From positions 35,856-59,392 of the forward strand of contig NW_019091739.1 in assembly GCF_001949145.1 (NCBI RefSeq): a DNA stretch of 23,537 bases, given 5' to 3'. Of this stretch, positions 18,498 through 23,537 are shown in pieces. The notes under the pieces are model-generated. The model was not told where the DNA came from, did not search any database, and saw only the letters and a program-made list of their open reading frames with translations. A program made the translations under genes and the position numbers. This stretch comes from Acanthaster planci (taxonomy: Eukaryota; Echinodermata; Asteroidea; Valvatida; Acanthasteridae). Positions within the stretch are counted from its first letter, which is position 1. Every line of letters starts with the position of its first letter.

Positions 18498-18910
18498 CCA
18501 CAATCTGTGCCTAGAGGTGAACTGCACAAGCCCAATGTGGCATGGAAATATGGCCATCTCTATTCAGCCAATGTTGCTCACAACCAATTCCTTTGTGGCG
18601 GCAATGTTTAAAGGCTTATCAAGGACATGGGAAATGTAAATCACAGGTGTCGAGTAAGCTGAAGCCTAGCACAAGACCACGATCCACTCCACCCTTTACA
18701 CAAGGCAGGGCAAGAAGTGGCTCGGATCATTATTGTCCACATGGACCTTGGTACTCGCATCCACATGCCAGGGGTTATCGATATGCACCTGTGACTTTGC
18801 AGCCACAATCGTATTCCATGTCAAGTTACAGATGAGCGCCTGCATATACATCCACACCTATAGGCCAAGGCAAGCCCTAATCAGGACAATCTTCAAGCTC
18901 AACTGTCACC
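18498..18910 (+). pseudogene. DIRS-like gag relic, 3' part (DIRS-B)
   Basis: After the PLE insert the gag-like reading resumes with RGELHKPNVAWKYGHLYSA, AHNQFLCGGNV and RLIKDMGNVNHRCRVS (about 18508-18650), the block that ends DIRS gag-like proteins. A single stop lies inside it. The following 250 bases are Ser/Pro/Arg-rich in several frames and not assignable. The polyprotein RT begins about 30 bases beyond the end of this segment. Confidence 0.6.
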
Positions 18911-18944
18911 AAAGGTGAGATATGTGACAGACCTACACTTAAAT

Positions 18945-19930
18945 TTGTGGCAAGAAACCTGAAACAATTCATCCAAAATTGGAAGGAAATAACATCAGAT
19001 GAGGACATTTTGCAAACAGTTGCAGGCTGCACCATTCCTTTCAGAAATGATACTGTCCCAGTACAAACAGGAAATGTGTGGAAATCCAGATTTAAAAATC
19101 ACTGCAAGTAATAATCAGAGAAGAGACAAGTTAATGGAGAAGCAGGTGCTTGAATTGGCAAGCTCAGAGCAAGGAAAGTTTATATCGCCTATCTTTCTTG
19201 TTCCAAAAAAGAATGGAACATTTCATTTAATACTTAATTTGAAAGAAAATCAGAATTTTCTGTACTGTCATTTCAAAATGGAAACTCTGACAGCAGCATT
19301 GAATCTGATAACACCAGGATGCCTGATGGCATCAATCTCAAAGATGATTCCTATGGTGTCCCCATTCATGAGAGCTTCCAAAAATATCTCAGGTTCATTT
19401 ACCAGTTAACCTGTTTGCCTAATGGCTTGACATGAGCCCCTGGAAAATATAGCAAATTGATGAAGCCAGTACATGCTACATTGCGTAAGATGGGGTAAAA
19501 TATAACTGGATTTTTGGATGATATGTTGATTGTTGCAGACACTGATACAGCTTTGCTTGATTCTGTGCTACAGGTTTTAACAATTTTGCAAACTTGGGCT
19601 TTACAATCAATTTTGAAATATCAGTACTTGAACCCACAACCAAGATTACCTACTTGGGATTTGAAATAGATTCTGAATCTACGATGGTTACCTTACCTGA
19701 AGACAAAAAAGACAAAATTGTTTCGCAAGCTAAGAATCTGGTGCTGGTATCTGAGGACTCTATACATAATGTGGCTAAAGTCATTGGTAGTGCAGTAGCC
19801 AGTTTTCTAGCTGTACATCTGGGCCCTCTACATTATCAAAATCTCGGAAAAGAAAAAGATACTGCCATCAGACAGAAAAAAGGAAATTTTGAGGCTTCCG
19901 TGGCTGTTACAGCCACATTGAAACAAGAAT
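18945..19930 (+). pseudogene. DIRS-like reverse transcriptase relic (DIRS-B)
   Basis: Blocks in order are FIQNWKEITSDEDILQ (about 18967), the finger motif KFISPIFLVPKKNGTFHLIL (about 19177-19237), HFKMETLTAALNLITPGCLM (about 19270-19330) and LTCLPNGLT (about 19410). The catalytic loop GFLDDMLIVADTD lies at about 19508-19546, with FLDD where FIDD is usual in this group. LGFTINFEISVLEPTTKITY and LGFEIDS follow (19594-19670), then LPEDKKDKIV and VAKVIGS (to about 19800). The HFKMET and LPNGLxxAP blocks are characteristic of DIRS-order RTs. Frameshifts near 19345 and 19550 and a stop at 19936 show it is dead. Confidence 0.85.
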
Positions 19931-19959
19931 TGCAATAGTGGATAGATATTCACAAATCA

Positions 19960-20534
19960 AGGCTATAATCACCAAAAACCCAGAAGTAAGCATTACGTGT
20001 GATGCTTCATTAAAAGGTTGAGGCGGCAAATGCCTCAATAAATCGACCGGTGGTTGACAGAATAAGGAAGAAAAGGAATGTCATATTACTCATTTTGAAT
20101 TTGTGGCATCCTTTTATGCTTTACAGTCTTTCCAAGTTAAACGTATTGAGAAAGGTGCAGCTAATACAACAGCTGTTGCTTACGTTAACCATATGGGAGG
20201 AAAGCAGTCTTGCGTCATTAATATAACCAAAACTTTGTGGTCTTGGTGTCTGACCAACAGTATCTGGTTATCTGCATCACACATCCCTGGGGTAAATAAT
20301 GTAGTAGTTGATTTTGAAAGTAGGCATAAACTGGCATTTTAATGATACATGTATATGCAGATAATCAGGTTTTTCATGACCTCACTCAGAATTTTGGTCC
20401 ATTACCTCTTTGCTTCTAGTTTGAATGCAGAGTGCCAGTGGTATGTTGCTTGGTGAAGGGACCCCCAAGCTGAATTTATTGACACTTTCTCGCATTCATG
20501 GTCAGAATTTCATGCATATACGGTATTCCCCCCT
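19960..20534 (+). pseudogene. DIRS-like RNase H and connection region (DIRS-B)
   Basis: ITCDASLKG (about 19993-20019) holds the first catalytic Asp and HFEFVASFYALQSFQV (about 20092-20139) the Glu. NTTAVAYVNHMGG (about 20164-20202) matches the third block, but the usual DNTTA has become AANTTA, losing that Asp. IWLSASHIPGVNNVVVDFES (20263-20322) is the closing His/Asp block. Beyond a stop near 20343, FASSLNAECQWYVAW and DPQAEFIDTFSHSWSEFHAY (about 20410-20520) are the linker between RNase H and recombinase in this family. The frame is then cut at the Pro-Pro of a FPP motif by an insert. Confidence 0.8.
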
Positions 20535-21210
20535 GTAACACAGGCTTTTCTTTAGGTATATTCAGGCAGTGCATTTTACTCTGGCCCACCGGTGATATTT
20601 GTATGTAGGGCAGTAGATACAGTGTTGTACCTGGTTACATGTACATATAATTACTGTATAATGTGATAGGGCTCAGATAACAAAGATTTGGGGACTATAC
20701 TTATGCGTGTATTGTTGGAGGGTAATCTCATGTTGGAGAAAGTTACTGCAGTACAAAGTTTTGAAGAAGGATGAATGGATATTAGAGAACCCTGTTTTGG
20801 CATATTTCTGCTAGTTCTGCTAGTACATTGTGTTTGTCGGCCTGTGCTCAGCAAAGTCATAAGTTTTGGCTTCATACATGTACTTTTAATGAAAACATTC
20901 AGCCCTCGGTTTCGTATCTATTGCAAACTACATTTACTTAGGTCAATATGTCGTCCAATAATATTATGTAACTACATGTTTTTAATGTACCCGTATTGTG
21001 ATTTATCTTATTAGAGCCTGATTAATTACCATCCTGTCATGTGACGTGTAATTTTCACAACCTGATACCACATGTTTTGCTTTGATTTGGTTAATTCCAG
21101 ATTAAACCTAGTTCCTTTCCACAAGGTGACAGTGTGGGAAGTGTCAATGACTCAGTCTCAGTGAAAGCGTAGGTTGATTCTGGCAGATGGGACAGCAGAA
21201 AGCATTAAAC
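20535..21210. mobile_element. Unidentified insert of about 0.68 kb inside DIRS-B
   Basis: The DIRS-like frame breaks after ATTCCCCCCT (20525-20534) and resumes at CCCCCCTTTCGGCTTGATTG (21211-21230), which reads FRL/SLIGRCLQKLVQ in the expected place. The shared CCCCCCT could be a 7-bp target duplication or simple microhomology. The insert has no recognisable protein, no clear terminal inverted repeat and no poly(A) tail. It could be a non-autonomous transposon, or filler from repair. Confidence 0.45.
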
Positions 21211-21904
21211 CCCCCCTTTCGGCTTGATTGGCAGATGCCTACAAAAGTTAGTGCAACCAAGGGTCAGCGTGTATGGTAGTACCACTGTGGCCAACCCAGC
21301 AGTGGTTTGTCCCCTTCCTAGAACTGCTAGACAAGGAGCCTGTGCAGCTACCACAAGCCAATCTCCTAACCGTGCGATTCAGTCAGAAGCTTCATCCACT
21401 ATGAGAAACATTGATACTGATAGCACGACTTGTATCGGGAAAACACCCGGACAATCTTAGATTTCAGAGAGGACTTCAGAAATCATGCTCAGTGCCTGGA
21501 AATTAGGGACTCATAAATAGTACAGTGTTTACATCCACAAATGGAACAACCTTTGCACTGAAAGGCAGATTGATTGTGTTAAGCCATATGTAACTGAAGT
21601 GTTAGATTTTCTTACTCATCCTTTTGACAAGGGTATTCAGCCTTGAACACTACCAGGAGTGCTTTATATCAGATTATTGTCTGGAAAGGACATTGCATTG
21701 GTGATAAGATTCTTGAGGGCAGCGTATAACCTCAGACCCCCCTACACCAAGATACATGGGATACAGCTTATTTGCTTCACAAATTGCTGGCATGTCCCCT
21801 TGAGGTATTTATCTCTTAAAGATTTGACCCTGAAGATGGCCATGCTTGTAGCCATACTGTTTGCAGCTTGAGCTTAAACATTGAGTCTAAATTAAATTTG
21901 AACA

Positions 21905-21999
21905 ACACAGCAAAGTGTCAGATCAGCTTCATTCTCAAAGGCACTAAAAGCAGGAGCCTCTTTGGATGATATCCTCAGTACAGCAGGTTGGAGTGGTGC
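21905..21999 (+). repeat. Direct repeat copy 1 (recombinase 3' box)
   Basis: This matches 22359-22453 at 93 of 95 positions (differences at 21931 and 21933). It is a displaced copy of the C-terminal recombinase box, placed where mid-domain sequence should be. Confidence 0.95.
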
Positions 22000-22087
22000 C
22001 TAAGGCAAAGGACTGGGGGAGTATAGCCCCATCTGCTTTGTTTATAAAATCAGCTGTGCAGACAGTGAATGAATATGCTGATTTGCT
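21998..22087. repeat. Inverted repeat left arm (90 nt)
   Basis: The reverse complement of 22111-22200 matches it at 88 of 90 positions. The right arm is the authentic recombinase strand (it reads QGYTPPVLCLRPYPVD), so this left arm is the inverted copy. A 23-base spacer (22088-22110) separates the arms. Confidence 0.95.
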
Positions 22088-22110
22088 CCGAGTTATGAGT
22101 TATGACTTAC

Positions 22111-22200
22111 AGCAAATCAGCATATTCATTCACTGTCTGCACAGCTGATTTTATAAACAAAGCAGACAGGGCTATACTCCCCCAGTCCTTTGCCTTAGGC
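22111..22200. repeat. Inverted repeat right arm (authentic strand)
   Basis: This 90-nt arm encodes mid-recombinase sequence in the sense direction and pairs with 21998-22087. In RNA or single-stranded DNA the two would form a near-perfect 90-bp hairpin. Confidence 0.95.
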
Positions 22201-22358
22201 CATATCCAGTCGATATCTCACCAGGACAAAGCTTCTTCGCCAAGGAGAAACAAGGCTTTTTATCAGCAACGTGTCACCACACAAAGCTGTGACATCTTCA
22301 ATAATTGCTCACTGGGTGAAGTCTATGTTGAGTAAGGCTGGTATTGACACATTGAAGT

Positions 22359-22453
22359 ACACAGCAAAGTGTCAGATCAGCTTCGTCCTCAAAGGCACTA
22401 AAAGCAGGAGCCTCTTTGGATGATATCCTCAGTACAGCAGGTTGGAGTGGTGC
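22359..22453 (+). repeat. Direct repeat copy 2 (in its authentic place)
   Basis: This is the original location of the recombinase C-terminal box; the sequence continues without a break into the Tyr-containing end. Confidence 0.9.
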
Positions 22454-22514
22454 ATACTATAACAAGAAAATTGCCTCAAAAAGTGACATGGCCACAAAGA
22501 TCCTTAGCTCTTAA

Positions 22515-23537
22515 ATGAGGTAGAAATACAGCATGAATGGCCTAAGACTCTTACTGTTACTTCATTACAGTAAAAGACTTTGTAGTCACCTACAATTCAT
22601 TACCAATGCCCATTGCCCATGGTTTGGTTTCGTCTACTGAATTCAAGAAGTTGATGATTTCATGTTCTTGGATTTGACATTAGCACAGTGAACAGTCCTT
22701 GGATACACAACATCTCCTTGGAGCTGGATTTTTTATATTCCTGAACTGTTCCTCTTTATTTTGCAACAAATAACTTTGACCCCAAAGTGTCTCTAAAGTG
22801 GTACATGTATATATTTCAAAGATTGGAAAAGACTTTGTGGACATTTATGGTTCCACACTCTCTTCTGAACCTACATTTTATAGATTTTTGTATGGAGGTT
22901 TGCACTAAGTACACTCACGGTATGCCTTTTCAACTTCATCAGTGGAACATAAACAATTTCCTTAGAAGTTTTAATGCAAAGTAGATTTATGCAGGTTCAA
23001 TTTTGTGGTTTATGATCAACATTACCAGTAGGCCATCATAGGATAAAGAATGTTCTGAAAATTTTCTATGCAGATGTACATGTACCAGTCATGGCTTTAG
23101 TCCAGCAGTTACATGTACCTTAATGAAACTTAATGAACTGAAACTTGTGTGATAAATTCAGAGGTACTTGTTTAAGAAATTCAAGTCTGATCTGTCACCT
23201 TTTCGGCCTGATGATTTGATCATAGCAGAACGTTTTTGAGAAAGATTCCATTTGGACCAAAATGGCAGGGAAGATCTGTCTGTCTATAGCATGGTCAATT
23301 AGTCTCGCTGCTTGGCTGGCTGTAATATAATGTGAAAAACAGAAGTGCAAAATAATATTTGTTGCAGATCACAAAAACAGCTGCAAATCTTTGAGAAAGA
23401 TTCTGCTGGAATCAGATGTCAGGCCCTCAGACTTGTTAAAATGTAACATATATTGTACATGCACATATAAACTGACAGTTGAAGGCTTATTTATTGCAAT
23501 ATTGATAAAAAAATTGTCATGCTGTACGTAGATTAAA
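22515..23537. other. Right flank, no gene recognised
   Basis: This is AT-rich DNA after the DIRS recombinase. No inverted terminal repeat of DIRS-B, no further TMA7 exon and no other domain is visible. TACATGTA-type words occur near 22802 and 23076. The phrase TTTGAGAAAGATTC occurs twice (near 23236 and 23390). Confidence 0.5.

Larger units (their letters stand above)
21211..22514 (+). pseudogene. DIRS-like tyrosine recombinase relic (DIRS-B)
   Basis: The recombinase integrates the circular DNA of DIRS elements. Recognisable blocks, in several frames, are LIGRCLQKLVQ (about 21221), FLELLDKEPVQLPQA (about 21316) and ARLVSGKHPDNLRFQRGLQ (21425-21481). SVYIHKWNNLCTERQID and VLDFLTHPFDKG form the core-binding part (about 21525-21636). 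AAYNLRPP and LTLKMAMLVAI follow (21719-21860). The C-terminal catalytic part reads SMLSKAGIDTLKY, SVRSASSSKALKAGASLDD and ILSTAGWSG (22320-22453), then the probable nucleophile Tyr in YYNKKI (about 22457), ending at TAA 22512-22514. The usual HxxR is QSVR. A duplication and inversion disrupts 21905-22200. Confidence 0.78.
14704..23537 (+). other. TMA7: TMA7 intron 2, 5' part (at least 8.8 kb)
   Basis: The intron starts GTAAGG at 14704 and has no matching downstream exon in the window. It carries a repeat array, a MITE-like element and a nested DIRS/PLE complex, listed separately. Host sequence between them shows no other exon. Confidence 0.7.

Noticed and set aside
20651-21014. Coding frames inside the 0.68-kb insert
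   Set aside because: Both frames (minus 20651-20875 and plus 20775-21014) lack motifs and look like translated AT-rich DNA.
21998-22200. The 90-bp inverted repeat as an inserted MITE
   Set aside because: The right arm is authentic recombinase coding sequence in its expected place, so the palindrome arose by local inversion and duplication, not by insertion of a foreign element.
16530-22514. Inverted terminal repeats of DIRS-B
   Set aside because: I compared the DNA left of the gag start and right of the recombinase stop and saw no matching inverted repeats. They may be lost or too decayed to see by eye.
14704-23537. TMA7 exon 3 within the window
   Set aside because: I scanned the plus strand for the lysine/glutamine-rich FKQKQKEEQK-type block after an AG acceptor and found none. 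The Lys-rich stretch near 19850 belongs to the DIRS reverse transcriptase.

Overview
The window looks like a piece of a metazoan nuclear genome, most likely a marine invertebrate. It has GT/AG introns, a dense layer of decayed retroelements and DNA transposons, and the octamer TACATGTA scattered almost throughout. I cannot fix the species. Nearly all open reading frames in it are chance or broken transposon frames. The only host gene I can support is TMA7 (translation machinery associated 7, also called CCDC72). Its first coding exon (5140-5155) and second coding exon (14648-14703) splice in frame into the conserved 24-residue N-terminus. The rest of the gene must lie beyond position 23537.

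Layout: 1-5074 is upstream DNA with a hammerhead-like motif at the left edge (about 44-96), a tRNA-derived SINE-like unit (3724-4059) and a small palindromic element (4399-4502). TMA7 intron 1 (5156-14647) holds two non-autonomous hAT-type elements (7223-8154 and 10535-11400), a LINE endonuclease relic (9360-10110), a Penelope-like (PLE) reverse transcriptase C-terminal relic split by the second hAT element, and a DIRS-like relic (about 11750-13650) followed by hairpin repeats (13694-14012). Intron 2 (14704 to the window end) holds a degenerate hexamer and tandem-repeat array (15030-15428), a MITE-like element (15570-15823) and a long decayed DIRS-like element (about 16530-22514) with gag, RT, RNase H and tyrosine recombinase. 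The DIRS element is interrupted by a PLE fragment carrying a GIY-YIG endonuclease, 110-bp inverted repeats and a 12-bp target duplication (17447-18497), and by an unidentified insert of about 0.68 kb (20535-21210).

The most notable structures are the nested insertions with readable target-site duplications, the two hAT elements with the same ends but different subterminal hexamers, hammerhead-like cores, and a duplication plus 90-bp inversion inside the DIRS recombinase with microhomology at its junctions. I found no convincing new functional system. These are structural and evolutionary signals in transposon-rich introns. All family assignments come from motif recognition by eye and were not checked by database search.
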